Assembly: GCA_014378465.1 (NCBI GenBank)
Contig: JACMNQ010000072.1
Location: 1 to 49,741, forward strand
DNA: 49,741 nucleotides
Direction of reading: 5' to 3'
From: Oligoflexia bacterium
Lineage (GTDB): Bacteria; Bdellovibrionota; UBA1018
Shown piece after piece: positions 1 through 8,739 of the stretch (its first letter is position 1; every line of letters starts with the position of its first letter). The notes beneath the pieces were generated by a model, which saw nothing but the letters and a program-made list of their open reading frames with translations, was not told the origin of the DNA and ran no database searches. Made by a program: the position numbers and the translations under genes.

Positions 1-437
1 CCGAACATGCTGAGCTTGATTCCGAAAAATGATTTTTCCGCAGGAGCCGCGGGCTGACCCGAGGTGGCGCCCGGCGCTGATGCGCTTGAAGGGGTTTTGG
101 ATTCGACGACTGCGACGCCGCCAGTTGCGGTGGAAGTGCCTGGTTCGTTTGCAGGGGTCACGCTGGCTGCGCCGGTGACCGAGTTCACTCCAGGCCGAAG
201 TTGATCTGAAATGCCGGTCACTGAGCCGTCCTGCGATCCAGTCGTACCGGAAGGTTGGCCGCCGCTCTGTGCAACTCCTGCTGGAGAAGTCACGTCACCG
301 CTCGTCTGCTGAGAGACGCCGCCGGAGTTGCCCTGTTTCAATGAACTTCTCTGCGAAACCACGACAAGAGTGAGAAGGAGCAAGAGAAGTCCTGCTGCGA
401 TTTTCTTTTTGTGGGGAATCTGCTTGAGGTCTTTCAT
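1..437 (-). CDS. Secreted or membrane-anchored Ser/Thr/Pro-rich protein (3' end cut by window edge)
   Basis: Reading leftwards from the ATG at 437-435 gives an open frame that runs off the window, so only the N-terminal 145 or so residues are visible. The protein starts MKDLKQIPHKKK, followed by a hydrophobic stretch (GLLLLLLTLVVV), which is a signal peptide or N-terminal anchor. The following 100 residues are a low-complexity linker rich in Gly, Ser, Thr, Pro and Ala, with no recognisable fold. The visible end (EKSFFGIKLSMF) looks like the start of a folded domain outside the window. Such a layout suggests a periplasmic or surface domain tethered by a flexible linker. No function can be assigned. 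It is divergent from the gene at 574. Confidence 0.65.
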   Translation of the reverse strand, partial: MKDLKQIPHKKKIAAGLLLLLLTLVVVSQRSSLKQGNSGGVSQQTSGDVTSPAGVAQSGGQPSGTTGSQDGSVTGISDQLRPGVNSVTGAASVTPANEPGTSTATGGVAVVESKTPSSASAPGATSGQPAAPAEKSFFGIKLSMF

Positions 438-573
438 TTCAATCTCCGAGTGTCTTGATCAGTTATTATTAAGATTACGCAACAATATTAATTAAAGCAA
501 ACAATTTAATTTATCGCGTTATATCAATGGTTTAGGCGTGGATCTTGTTGTGAGAACGTGATTTAAAAGGAGA
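438..573. promoter_or_regulatory. AT-rich divergent promoter region
   Basis: This 136-base gap lies between two genes pointing away from each other and is far richer in A+T than the coding DNA around it (for example positions 462-528). It must hold the promoters of both neighbours. A clear ribosome binding site (AAAAGGAG) sits just before the ATG at 574. I could not settle on single -35/-10 pairs. Confidence 0.4.
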
Positions 574-1158
574 ATGAGATTCATTCTGCTCTTCGGTGCC
601 CTCTTGCTTTTCGTCGTTTCAACTCGACCCGTTCAGGCAGACTGGGAAGGTTCGATCACGACGGATGCCTCGGGCAGTCAGATGTCGGGGCAAATTCACA
701 TGAAGAAGGATCTCATCCGTGCGGACTTCAAGACTCCGACGGCCCTTTCGGTCATCATGAATCTCACGACTGCCAAAGCCTGGGTGTTGCTGCACATGCC
801 CCACCTGGCGCTGGCCAACGATTTCAGTCGTTACAAAAATCAGGTTCCGATGTGCTCTGCCGCAGATGTGGATGGGTGCCTGAAACAGCACGGTTTCACG
901 CAAAAAGGCAAAGAAACCTACGAAGGACATCTTTGCATCGTCTATGAAGGACACCTCGACAGAAAGAATCCGAAGACTCTCACGAAGCTCTGGCGCCCAA
1001 CGGACCTGAAGGAAGTGCCGTCCCTCAAGACTCTGGTGCGGACCGTAGACAACAAGGGCAGCAGCACTTACATCCGTGATGTGAAAGTCGGAGCGCAGGA
1101 TGCGAAACTCTTTGCCGTGCCCGCGGACTACCGGGAAATTCAGGGGATGGGGAAATAA
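574..1158 (+). CDS. Periplasmic DUF4412-like protein
   Basis: A 194-residue exported protein. Residues 1-22 form a signal peptide (MRFILLFGALLLFVVSTRPVQA, cleavage after VQA). The mature part begins WEGSITTDASG and contains the pattern of beta-strand-rich proteins that describe changes in a lipoprotein- or lipid-binding half-barrel (GQIHMKKDLIRADF, then a late segment KLFAVPADYREI). The ending F-x-V-P-A-x-Y is typical of DUF4412 and related LolA-like folds. Two cysteine pairs are possible (C94, C102 and C122). The start is supported by AAAAGGAG seven bases upstream. The family assignment is by pattern memory only; the cellular role is unknown. It stands alone upstream of the PTS genes. Confidence 0.7.
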   Translation: MRFILLFGALLLFVVSTRPVQADWEGSITTDASGSQMSGQIHMKKDLIRADFKTPTALSVIMNLTTAKAWVLLHMPHLALANDFSRYKNQVPMCSAADVDGCLKQHGFTQKGKETYEGHLCIVYEGHLDRKNPKTLTKLWRPTDLKEVPSLKTLVRTVDNKGSSTYIRDVKVGAQDAKLFAVPADYREIQGMGK

Positions 1159-1329
1159 GGCCACTTAAACAGGCGTAGTGGAGCGGGATTTCGTGCAAAA
1201 TGCTTCGAAAAATGAGGCGAAGACTCAGTTTTCAGTGTCATCGCAGGCGAAAATGCTAGGTGATTCGGCCTCGACGATTTAGAGATGTGCCCTGTGCACA
1301 TCGTCTCAAATCCAGAGGATCCTCTCGCC

Positions 1330-3960
1330 ATGCCCTTGCCTTCGAATCAGTCTTCCCCAGGCCTCCTTCGCGCCCCGGTTTCCGGAATCATCGTGCCACT
1401 CAGTCAGGTTCCTGATCCGGTCTTCGCGGCGAACATCATCGGGCCCGGCATCGCGATTGATCCCACCGGCGAAGAGATCGTCGCTCCCTGCGACGGCGTC
1501 ATCTCGCAGGCTCATCCTTCGGGGCACGCGGTGGGCCTCACGACTTCCTGGGGTGCGCAGATTCTGATTCACGTCGGACTCGATACCGTCAAGCTGCGTG
1601 GTCGCGGTTTCGATCCTCTGGTCGTCCTTGATCAGAAGGTCAAGGAAGGTGAGCCTCTCATCCGCTTTGATGCCGACTACATCGCCACCCGCTCCAAAAG
1701 TCTCCTCACCGAAATGGTGATTCTCAATTCGGATCAATTCGATGGTCTCGAAGTGCTCCCCGGAACTCACACGAAGTCCGGCGACCCTCTTCTCCGGGTT
1801 CTTCTGAAATCCGCTGAAAAGGGTTCCGCAGGGACCTTGCAGCCCGCGACTTCGGCGAGAAACCTCGCACTCAAGTCCGAGTGGATCACCATTCACAACG
1901 CCACCGGGATTCATGCGCGTCCGGCAGCGCTGCTCGCGGCAGTGGCCAAACGTTATAAATCCAAACTGACCCTCGTCAAAGGAGATCGCTCGGCGGATGT
2001 CCGAAGTCTCATCGCCGTCATGGGACTTGAAGTCGCTCAGAATGATCAGGTGATGATCCAGGCGCACGGCCCCGATGACGTCGATGCCCTCGAAGCACTC
2101 ACGCGGGAACTCAAAAATCTGTCAGAGGATCACGAAAGCCCGGCCGCAGTCGTTCCCATGGAGACTGAGCTGAAGAAAGAACGAAAAGCCGGTGATCTGC
2201 ATTTTACCGGTATCACCGCTTCTCCGGGCATGACTGCGGGAAAGATCTTTCAGCTTTCCACTCAGGAGATTGAAGTGGAAGAAAAGGGCGAGTCCATCTC
2301 TCATGAGACCGCGAAACTTGAGAAAGCGATTCAGGTCGCGAAAGTTCAGCTCGAAGCTCTGGCCAATGGCTTCATGGGCGGCAATGATCCCAACCGGGCT
2401 TCCATCTTCGGAGCACACCAGGAGCTTCTTGAAGACCCCCAACTGCTCGAAATGGCCGGCGAAGAAATTGACCGCGGTTACAGTGCCGCTTTTGCCTGGA
2501 AGCTTTCCTACACCACGCTTTCCCTGCAACTGCAAAATCTGAAAAATCAGCTTCTCGCCGCGCGCGCCAACGACGTGCGTGATATCGGAAAACGAGTTCT
2601 GCAGATTCTGGTCAATGGCCCGGTACCAGCACAGGAAGCGGCTTCCCAGGCTTCGGTCACTGCGATTTTTCCTGATAACTGCATCGTGGTGGCCGAAGAT
2701 CTGACTCCGTCAGATGTGGCCACGCTTGACCGAACCAAAGTGCTGGGCCTCTGCACGACCACGGGAGGTGCCACCTCTCATGTCGCGATACTCGCGCGAT
2801 CACTGGATATTCCGGCTCTTGCCGGAGTGGATCCGGAAGTCCTGCACATCGCGAACGGCACTCTGGTCGTGCTCGATGCCTCCAAAGGCGAGCTGCGCCT
2901 GAATCCGAACGCGCAGGAGCTCCAGGCTCTCGAGAAGAGTCAGGCCCAACATGAATTGCAGAAGAAGGAAGACCTGGTCCACGCTCAGGAGCCTGCAAAG
3001 ACGCTCGATGGTCGACGTTTTGAGATCGTCGCCAACCTCAAAGCGACTTCAGAAGCCGCCAACGCCCTCCAGATGGGTGCCGAGGGGGTCGGCCTTTTGC
3101 GCACTGAGTTTCTCTTCATGAATCGCACGACTGCGCCGACCGAGAATGAACAGTTTGAAGCCTATCAGGGCCTTGCGCGAGCGTTCGGCAAGACTCGTCC
3201 TCTGATCATCCGTACTTTGGATGTCGGGGGTGATAAACCGCTCCCGTATCTTCCGCTCCCGAAAGAGGACAATCCGTTTCTGGGAGAACGTGGAATCCGG
3301 GTTTCACTCTCCCGACCCGCGATGTTCCGTGAGCAGTTGCGCGCGATCCTGCGAGCCTCTTCTGAAGGTGACATCCGCATCATGTTTCCGATGATCTCTT
3401 CGCTCACGGAATTGAGACAGGCCAAGGTCATCCTCGAGGAGGAAAGAAAGGCGCTGGGCATCGCTCCTGTTTCCGTCGGTATCATGATCGAAGTTCCTTC
3501 TGCCGCGGTCATGGCTGATCATCTCGCAGACGAAGCGGATTTCTTCTCGATCGGCAGCAACGATCTGTCCCAGTACGTGCTGGCGATTGATCGCGGCCAT
3601 CCCAAGCTTGCAGCTCAGGCGGATGGCCTGGATCCGAGCATCCTTCGCATGATCGACATGGCCGTGCGCGCGGCTCACTCGAAGAAGAAGTGGGTGGGAG
3701 TCTGTGGAGGCATTGCAGGGGATCCGAAAGCGATCCCGGTTCTCATGGGGCTTGGCGTGGACGAACTCAGCGTGAGCATTCCCTCGATTCCGGCAGTGAA
3801 AGCGCAGATTCGCACATTGAGCCAGAAGGACTGCGAAGAGCTGGCGCATGCCGCTCTCGAGGTTGGCACTGCGGCGGAAGTCCGAAGTCTCATCGAAAAT
3901 TTTGGCAGAGTCGCCGACAAGAGCACTGCCGGCAAGACCGTTGAAAGCAAAAGGAACTGA
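1330..3960 (+). CDS. Multidomain PTS phosphoryl transfer protein EIIA(Glc)-HPr-EI
   Basis: This 876-residue fusion carries every soluble phosphoryl carrier of a sugar phosphotransferase system. EIIA of the glucose family fills about residues 1-150, with the phospho-histidine in ILIHVGLDTVKL (His81). HPr fills about 180-265, with NATGIHARPAALL and His195. Enzyme I fills about 290-860, with GGATSHVAILARS (His484) and the PEP-site segment GVGLLRTEFLF. Phosphate should pass PEP to EI to HPr to EIIA and then to the EIIB domains of the next gene. I prefer the ATG at 1330, preceded by GAGG, over an in-frame ATG at 1285 that would add 15 unconserved residues. The next gene starts two bases after the stop, so the two form one operon. 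All three active histidines are intact. Confidence 0.92.
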   Translation: MPLPSNQSSPGLLRAPVSGIIVPLSQVPDPVFAANIIGPGIAIDPTGEEIVAPCDGVISQAHPSGHAVGLTTSWGAQILIHVGLDTVKLRGRGFDPLVVLDQKVKEGEPLIRFDADYIATRSKSLLTEMVILNSDQFDGLEVLPGTHTKSGDPLLRVLLKSAEKGSAGTLQPATSARNLALKSEWITIHNATGIHARPAALLAAVAKRYKSKLTLVKGDRSADVRSLIAVMGLEVAQNDQVMIQAHGPDDVDALEALTRELKNLSEDHESPAAVVPMETELKKERKAGDLHFTGITASPGMTAGKIFQLSTQEIEVEEKGESISHETAKLEKAIQVAKVQLEALANGFMGGNDPNRASIFGAHQELLEDPQLLEMAGEEIDRGYSAAFAWKLSYTTLSLQLQNLKNQLLAARANDVRDIGKRVLQILVNGPVPAQEAASQASVTAIFPDNCIVVAEDLTPSDVATLDRTKVLGLCTTTGGATSHVAILARSLDIPALAGVDPEVLHIANGTLVVLDASKGELRLNPNAQELQALEKSQAQHELQKKEDLVHAQEPAKTLDGRRFEIVANLKATSEAANALQMGAEGVGLLRTEFLFMNRTTAPTENEQFEAYQGLARAFGKTRPLIIRTLDVGGDKPLPYLPLPKEDNPFLGERGIRVSLSRPAMFREQLRAILRASSEGDIRIMFPMISSLTELRQAKVILEEERKALGIAPVSVGIMIEVPSAAVMADHLADEADFFSIGSNDLSQYVLAIDRGHPKLAAQADGLDPSILRMIDMAVRAAHSKKKWVGVCGGIAGDPKAIPVLMGLGVDELSVSIPSIPAVKAQIRTLSQKDCEELAHAALEVGTAAEVRSLIENFGRVADKSTAGKTVESKRN

Positions 3961-3962
3961 GC

Positions 3963-5828
3963 ATGTCAAAACAAAGCATTTTCAAACAGTTTTTCGGTCT
4001 CCTTCAGAAAATCGGCAAGTCACTCATGCTGCCGGTTTCGGTCCTTCCTGTCGCCGGGATCCTGCTGGGTGTGGGAAGTTCTCACTTCGGCTGGATGCCC
4101 ACCACGCTGTCGGATCTGATGGCGCAGAGCGGGGGAGCGATCTTCGGAAGTCTGCCTCTCATCTTCGCGATCGCGACTGCGGTAGGGCTCGCAGGCAACG
4201 ACGGCGTCGCCGCTCTGGCCGCCACCGTCGGTTTCGTGGTGCTCGTGGCAACTCTGGGAGTCATGGCCACAGTCTTCGGCGTTGAACCCAAGCTCGTGAT
4301 GGGGATGAAGTCGATTGATACGGGTGTCTTTGGCGGGATCCTGATCGGTGCCGTGGCTGCGGCGCTTTTCAAGCGTTACTACCGAATCCAGCTTCCGAGC
4401 TACCTGGGGTTCTTCGCAGGCAAACGTTTTGTGCCGATCGTGACAGCGCTCGCAGCCATCGTGCTTGGCGTGATCATGAGCCTGATCTGGCCTCCGTTTC
4501 AAAGAGGGATCGACACGTTTTCACATTTTGCCGCTTACACCAATCCCACGATGGCCGCCGGAATTTACGGACTCGTTGAACGTCTCCTCATTCCTTTCGG
4601 TCTGCACCACATCTGGAATGTTCCCTTCTTCTTTGAAATCGGGTCCTACACGGATGCCGCCGGAAAAGTGGTTCATGGGGACATCACTCGCTTTTTCGCG
4701 GGAGACAAGACTGCGGGAATTCTGGGTGGGGCATACCTCTTCAAGATGTGGGGACTTCCGGCCGCCGGGCTTGCCATGTGGCACTGTGCTCGTCCCGAGA
4801 ACAAGGCCCGCATCGGTTCGCTGATGGTCTCGGCTGCGTTGACTTCCTTCCTGACCGGAATCACCGAGCCTCTTGAGTTCTCATTTCTGTTCGTGGCTCC
4901 TCTCCTCTACGCAGTACACTCCGTGTTGGCTGCGTCCGGACAGATCATTTTTGGAGTTCTGGGGGCGAAACTCGGTTTCACCTTTTCTCAGGGGTTCATT
5001 GATTACATTCTCTACTACTCACTCGACACCAAGCCCTGGCTTGTTCTCCTGATCGGCCCTTTTTTCGGCCTGCTTTATTACAGTGTGTTTCGTTTCATGA
5101 TCACGAAGTTCAATCTCAAGACTCCCGGTCGCGAGATTGATGCAACGTCCGAGCTGACCGCTGAAACTGCCGAGTCTGCGGCTTCAAGCATGACTGCGCA
5201 AGAAAAGAGAGCTGTGGCCCTCGTGCAGGCTCTAGGAGGACGATCCAACCTCGTGAGCGTCGATGCGTGCATCACTCGCCTGCGCATTGAACTCAGGGAT
5301 GTGACTCAGGCCAATGAGTCGCAGCTCAAAGCATTGGGCGCCACCGGAGTGCTGCTCATGGGCCACAACCTCCAGGCCATTTTCGGGCCGCTCTCAGAAA
5401 ATCTGAAAACGGACATCGAGCTGGCTCTGCAGAAGAATCTTCCCGGCCTCGATCAAGCCTTCGCGGTGAAGTCAGCGGTTTCCGCAGCCGTCACGGGCAA
5501 CCCTTCTTCCGTGACAGTGGCTCCGCTCCCGGGCGGTCTGACTCGCACGGTGAGCACCGGCGCCTTTCAGCAGACTGCTCTCGTCTGGCTCAAGGCGCTG
5601 GGTGGCGAAGAAAATGTCGTCACCCTCGAAGCCTGCGCCGCGACTCGACTTCGGATCACGCTCAAGAATCCAGCGCTCCTCAACGAAGCCGTTCTCCGAC
5701 AGAATGGCGTTCAGGAGATCATGAAGTTCAAGGACAAGAGCGTGCTTCATCTCATTGTCGGCAGCGAAGCGTCGACGTACGCCCTTGCATTTCAGGGCAA
5801 AGTGCAGCCTGCAGTCGCAGGCGTCTGA
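3963..5828 (+). CDS. nagE: PTS N-acetylglucosamine-type transporter EIIC with two EIIB domains
   Basis: A 621-residue inner-membrane sugar transporter. The EIIC part (about 1-395) has the expected features of the glucose/N-acetylglucosamine family: KSLMLPVSVLPVAGILLG near the start, GLHHIWNVPFF, and GITEPLEFSFLFVAPLLYAVH. The match to E. coli NagE is closer than to PtsG (GDITRFFAGDKTAG, NLKTPGRE). EIIB1 (about 410-490) has DACITRLRI with active Cys436. A second EIIB-like unit (about 535-612) has EACAATRLRI with Cys558 and one extra residue between the cysteine and TRLR. The EIIA that usually follows in NagE is instead fused to HPr-EI in the gene just upstream. Substrate N-acetylglucosamine is inferred from EIIC similarity. 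Confidence 0.88.
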   Translation: MSKQSIFKQFFGLLQKIGKSLMLPVSVLPVAGILLGVGSSHFGWMPTTLSDLMAQSGGAIFGSLPLIFAIATAVGLAGNDGVAALAATVGFVVLVATLGVMATVFGVEPKLVMGMKSIDTGVFGGILIGAVAAALFKRYYRIQLPSYLGFFAGKRFVPIVTALAAIVLGVIMSLIWPPFQRGIDTFSHFAAYTNPTMAAGIYGLVERLLIPFGLHHIWNVPFFFEIGSYTDAAGKVVHGDITRFFAGDKTAGILGGAYLFKMWGLPAAGLAMWHCARPENKARIGSLMVSAALTSFLTGITEPLEFSFLFVAPLLYAVHSVLAASGQIIFGVLGAKLGFTFSQGFIDYILYYSLDTKPWLVLLIGPFFGLLYYSVFRFMITKFNLKTPGREIDATSELTAETAESAASSMTAQEKRAVALVQALGGRSNLVSVDACITRLRIELRDVTQANESQLKALGATGVLLMGHNLQAIFGPLSENLKTDIELALQKNLPGLDQAFAVKSAVSAAVTGNPSSVTVAPLPGGLTRTVSTGAFQQTALVWLKALGGEENVVTLEACAATRLRITLKNPALLNEAVLRQNGVQEIMKFKDKSVLHLIVGSEASTYALAFQGKVQPAVAGV

Positions 5829-6150
5829 AGTTCATTTCTTCCGAAGCAGTCGCATGAATTTTGAAAATTTTCCGTTCAAACCGTGTCGGATGGGTTCCCA
5901 GGCACCCGTTTGCACCCACGCCCGGAGTGGCGATCCTGACCCTGCCTTTCAAGATTCAAGTTGTTTGAATTACAGTCTATTTCTCAATAGATGACTGTTT
6001 TAGTTTACTGTTCCGATTCTTTGGGTTAGGGTCCGCCGGTCTGAAACTCTTCAGTGGATCCAGGAGGGTCCTGTGGTCAAATTCACCGCGAAGTTGAACG
6101 GTCCCGACAAAGTGCGCTGCCTTGAATAATTTCAAAGAGAAAGGTATCCC
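5829..6150. other. Intergenic gap downstream of the PTS operon
   Basis: No convincing gene is seen here. The stretch after 5950 is richer in A+T and contains a terminator-like hairpin at 5972-5998, after which the promoter for the small exported proteins at 6151 and 6389 must lie. A ribosome-binding-like AGAGAAAGG lies just upstream of the ATG at 6151. Confidence 0.4.
5972..6006 (+). terminator. Possible terminator of the PTS operon
   Basis: ACAGTC (5972-5977) pairs with GACTGT (5993-5998), and the inner TATT pairs with AATA with a small bulge. The right arm runs into TTTTAGTTT. The stem is short and not GC-rich, so this is a weak call based on position after the PTS operon and the U-rich tail. 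Confidence 0.35.
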
Positions 6151-6381
6151 ATGAAGTCGAAAATCCTGATGGTCGCGTCCGCTGCCCTGATGAGCCTCAC
6201 CGCTTCGGCGACTACTGAAACCGAAGCGGGTGAAGGGTACATCAACCAGAGTGGCTGCCTCCATTTCACCGTGCTTTTCAAGAAGACTGAATTTCAGAAA
6301 AATTTCAAACGAGAGTCATCCGAGAGAAAGTTCGACCTGGATTTCGATAGGATGGGTACTGAAATTCTGACCGAAAAGTGA
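6151..6381 (+). CDS. Small exported protein, unknown function
   Basis: A 76-residue product with a clear signal peptide (MKSKILMVASAALMSLTASA), leaving a mature chain of about 56 residues. The mature part has a single cysteine (GCLHF) and a charged C-terminal half ending FDRMGTEILTEK. I do not recognise a family. An upstream AGAGAAAGG supports the ATG. It ends eight bases before the lipoprotein gene at 6389, so the two are likely co-transcribed and may act together. Confidence 0.6.
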   Translation: MKSKILMVASAALMSLTASATTETEAGEGYINQSGCLHFTVLFKKTEFQKNFKRESSERKFDLDFDRMGTEILTEK

Positions 6382-6388
6382 GGGATTC

Positions 6389-7201
6389 ATGATTCGAGCT
6401 GCCATTCTGATTCTATCGACCAGTCTCATCGCCTGTGCGCCGCCCTCGGGGCTTTCCGCCAGTTTTCCGAAAGGAACAGGTTCGAAGAAGGACGCGTCGA
6501 TCGAAAAGTCCCAGGCCATTGCACGCGATGCGATGAATCTGCGCACTTTTGAGTGCAGCGGGTACCTCTTCAGCGCTGATCTGACTCATCACGTTCTCAT
6601 GGACAGCAGGTCAGGGGAGTTCAGCTTTTCAGCAGACGTGGGACACCAGGAAAAATTTCTCACGAAAGACGATAACCACTCGGTCTACCTCACTCGTACG
6701 CCCGAACGTCAGCTTGAGCTTTCCATTCGGGGCAATTCGCCGGATGCCTCGAGCGCCCGAATCAAGGTCGATCTCGCTTCACAGCAGATCCAGCTGACTC
6801 TCAATGAGAAGGATGGCCTTGCTGATCTTGAGTGTCATGAAACTTTCAGATCAGGCGCTGATGTTCCCCGCACGCAGGCGATGCGACCTGAAGAGACCTG
6901 GAGCTGCCGGTCCACGATCCAACTCCCTGGACCCCAGGGTACCTGTTCGCCCATGACCCTCGATCAGGAGACTTTCGTGAGGGTTGGATCCACTCCTAAG
7001 GAGCCGACCGTCATTTCAGAGAACGACGACACTGAAGTGCGGTTGGGTGCGAAGGACGGCGAACTCGAAATATCCGTGCGCGATAAGCACTCGAAGGTCA
7101 CCGAAGCGGCTGGAACGGCGAAACTGAATTCAAAGAAAGTGCTTCTGGAAGTGGAACGTCCCGGTTTCTTCGCGCAGACCACTTGCGTGAGAGAGAACTG
7201 A
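6389..7201 (+). CDS. Putative lipoprotein with an internally duplicated domain
   Basis: A 270-residue exported protein. The N-terminus MIRAAILILSTSLIACAPPSG has a lipobox-like LIAC, so it is probably lipid-modified at Cys16. The mature chain appears to be two copies of one domain of about 100 residues. Copy one begins near FECSGYLFSA and contains ERQLELSIRGNS and ends ADLECHETF. Copy two begins near WSCRSTIQL and contains GELEISVRDKHS and ends AQTTCVREN. Each copy starts and ends with a cysteine, suggesting one disulfide per domain. The family is not known to me. It is probably co-transcribed with the small protein at 6151 and is followed by a strong terminator. Confidence 0.65.
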   Translation: MIRAAILILSTSLIACAPPSGLSASFPKGTGSKKDASIEKSQAIARDAMNLRTFECSGYLFSADLTHHVLMDSRSGEFSFSADVGHQEKFLTKDDNHSVYLTRTPERQLELSIRGNSPDASSARIKVDLASQQIQLTLNEKDGLADLECHETFRSGADVPRTQAMRPEETWSCRSTIQLPGPQGTCSPMTLDQETFVRVGSTPKEPTVISENDDTEVRLGAKDGELEISVRDKHSKVTEAAGTAKLNSKKVLLEVERPGFFAQTTCVREN

Positions 7202-7211
7202 CGAAGCCCTG

Positions 7212-7261
7212 AAAATGAAAAAGGCCTTTCCATCTCGCGGTGGAAAGGCCTTTTTCATTTT
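7212..7261. terminator. Strong bidirectional intrinsic terminator
   Basis: A perfect 21-base inverted repeat: 7212-7232 is the reverse complement of 7241-7261, with an 8-base loop. The core is AAAAAGGCCTTTCCA facing TGGAAAGGCCTTTTT, giving a GC-centred stem with A-tract and T-tract flanks on both strands. It lies exactly between two convergent transcription units (the lipoprotein gene and lpd) and can stop both. Confidence 0.92.
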
Positions 7262-7307
7262 TGAGCTGAGGCCCCTCAGTGCGAGCTGATCTAAAGTTGC
7301 AACTGCA

Positions 7308-8726
7308 TCACATATGGATCTGGCGCTTGCTCACCGCCATGGCGGCTTCTTTCATGATCTCTGGCAGAGTCGGATGAGCGTGTGAAGTGCGTGCGATGTC
7401 TCCAGCGCTGCCGCCGAATTCCATCACCGCAACCGCTTCAGCGATCATGTCACTGGCGCGAGCGCCGACGATGTGAACTCCGAGGACTCGGTCCGTCTTC
7501 GCGTCGGCGAGGATTTTCACGAAGCCATCCGTCTCATCCATCGCCTTGGCGCGGCCATTGGCCATGAAAGGAAAAGACCCGGCTTTGTATTCCACGCCGC
7601 GTTCTTGCAATTCCTCTTCAGTCGCGCCCACGCAGGCGAGTTCTGGCCAGGTGTAGACGACGTTCGGAATCGCTTCATAGTTCACATGGCCAGCCTGGCC
7701 GGCCATGATTTCAATGGCAGCGATGCCTTCTTCTTCAGCCTTGTGCGCAAGCATCGGGCCCGCGACGATGTCGCCGACCGCGTAGATGCCTGGAGCGGAA
7801 GTCTGAAAGTGACTGTCAATTCCGATACGGCCCATCTTGTCGGTCGTGATTCCGAAAGTTTCGAGTCCGAGCCCAGCGGTATAAGGTCTGCGTCCGGTAG
7901 AAACGAGAACGTAGTCGCACTCGAGGGTGAACTTGTTCTTCGTCGCAATCTCTTCGGCTTCGACGAGCATCCAGTCGCCGCTCTTGGTGGCGCCGAGACA
8001 CTTGGTTAAAAGCTTGAATTCGAGACCCTGTTTCACGAGGGATTTGTGGAGTTCCGCGCCTGCCTGGCGATCCACGCCTGGGACGATGCGGTCTTGAAAT
8101 TCGATCACAGTGACTTTTGCGCCGAGACGGCTCCAGACGGAACCGAGTTCAAGACCAATGACGCCACCGCCGATGACGACGAGGTGCTTCGGAACTTCAG
8201 GGATTTCGAGGGCCTCAGTCGAGCTCAAGACGCGTTTGCCATCAAAGGGGAGGAAAGGAAGCTGGGTCGCTTCGCTGCCGGTCGCAAGCAGAATCCGCGG
8301 CGCTAGCAGGGTGCGTTTACCTGTTTCGGTTTCGACTTCGACTTTCTTGAGATCGCCTTCGAGGCCGGCAAGCTTGCCGTGACCTGTGACGGTTTCGATC
8401 TTGTGCTTCTTGAAAAGCCCGGCAACTCCGTTCACGAGCTGGCGCACGACCGCGTCCTTGCGCTTCATCATGGCCGGAAGATCGAGCTTCACGTCAGAGA
8501 CCATCACGCCGTGTTTGGCGAATTTGGTCTTGGCATAATGGTAGTGCTCACTTGAATCGAGCAGCGCTTTGGACGGAATGCATCCCACATTCAGGCAGGT
8601 GCCTCCGAGGGTCTTGCCCTTTTCCACACAGACCGTCTTGAACCCCAGCTGAGCCGCGCGAATGGCAGCCACGTAACCTGCCGGACCGCCCCCAATCACA
8701 ATGACATCAAAATTTTCAGCACTCAT
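7308..8726 (-). CDS. lpdA: Dihydrolipoyl dehydrogenase (E3)
   Basis: A 472-residue flavoprotein that reoxidises the dihydrolipoyl arm of 2-oxo acid dehydrogenase complexes, making NADH. Visible features in order: FAD-binding [15 protein letters not shown] near the N-terminus, redox disulfide [16 protein letters not shown]-binding [13 protein letters not shown], second FAD motif [18 protein letters not shown], and the C-terminal catalytic His-Glu segment SHAHPTLPE. Length is typical for the family. It is the last gene of the sucA-sucB-lpd operon, 13 bases after sucB, so its main partner is the 2-oxoglutarate complex; it may also serve a pyruvate complex elsewhere. The bidirectional terminator lies downstream. 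Confidence 0.96.
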   Translation of the reverse strand: MSAENFDVIVIGGGPAGYVAAIRAAQLGFKTVCVEKGKTLGGTCLNVGCIPSKALLDSSEHYHYAKTKFAKHGVMVSDVKLDLPAMMKRKDAVVRQLVNGVAGLFKKHKIETVTGHGKLAGLEGDLKKVEVETETGKRTLLAPRILLATGSEATQLPFLPFDGKRVLSSTEALEIPEVPKHLVVIGGGVIGLELGSVWSRLGAKVTVIEFQDRIVPGVDRQAGAELHKSLVKQGLEFKLLTKCLGATKSGDWMLVEAEEIATKNKFTLECDYVLVSTGRRPYTAGLGLETFGITTDKMGRIGIDSHFQTSAPGIYAVGDIVAGPMLAHKAEEEGIAAIEIMAGQAGHVNYEAIPNVVYTWPELACVGATEEELQERGVEYKAGSFPFMANGRAKAMDETDGFVKILADAKTDRVLGVHIVGARASDMIAEAVAVMEFGGSAGDIARTSHAHPTLPEIMKEAAMAVSKRQIHM

Positions 8727-8739
8727 GATTCAAATCCTC

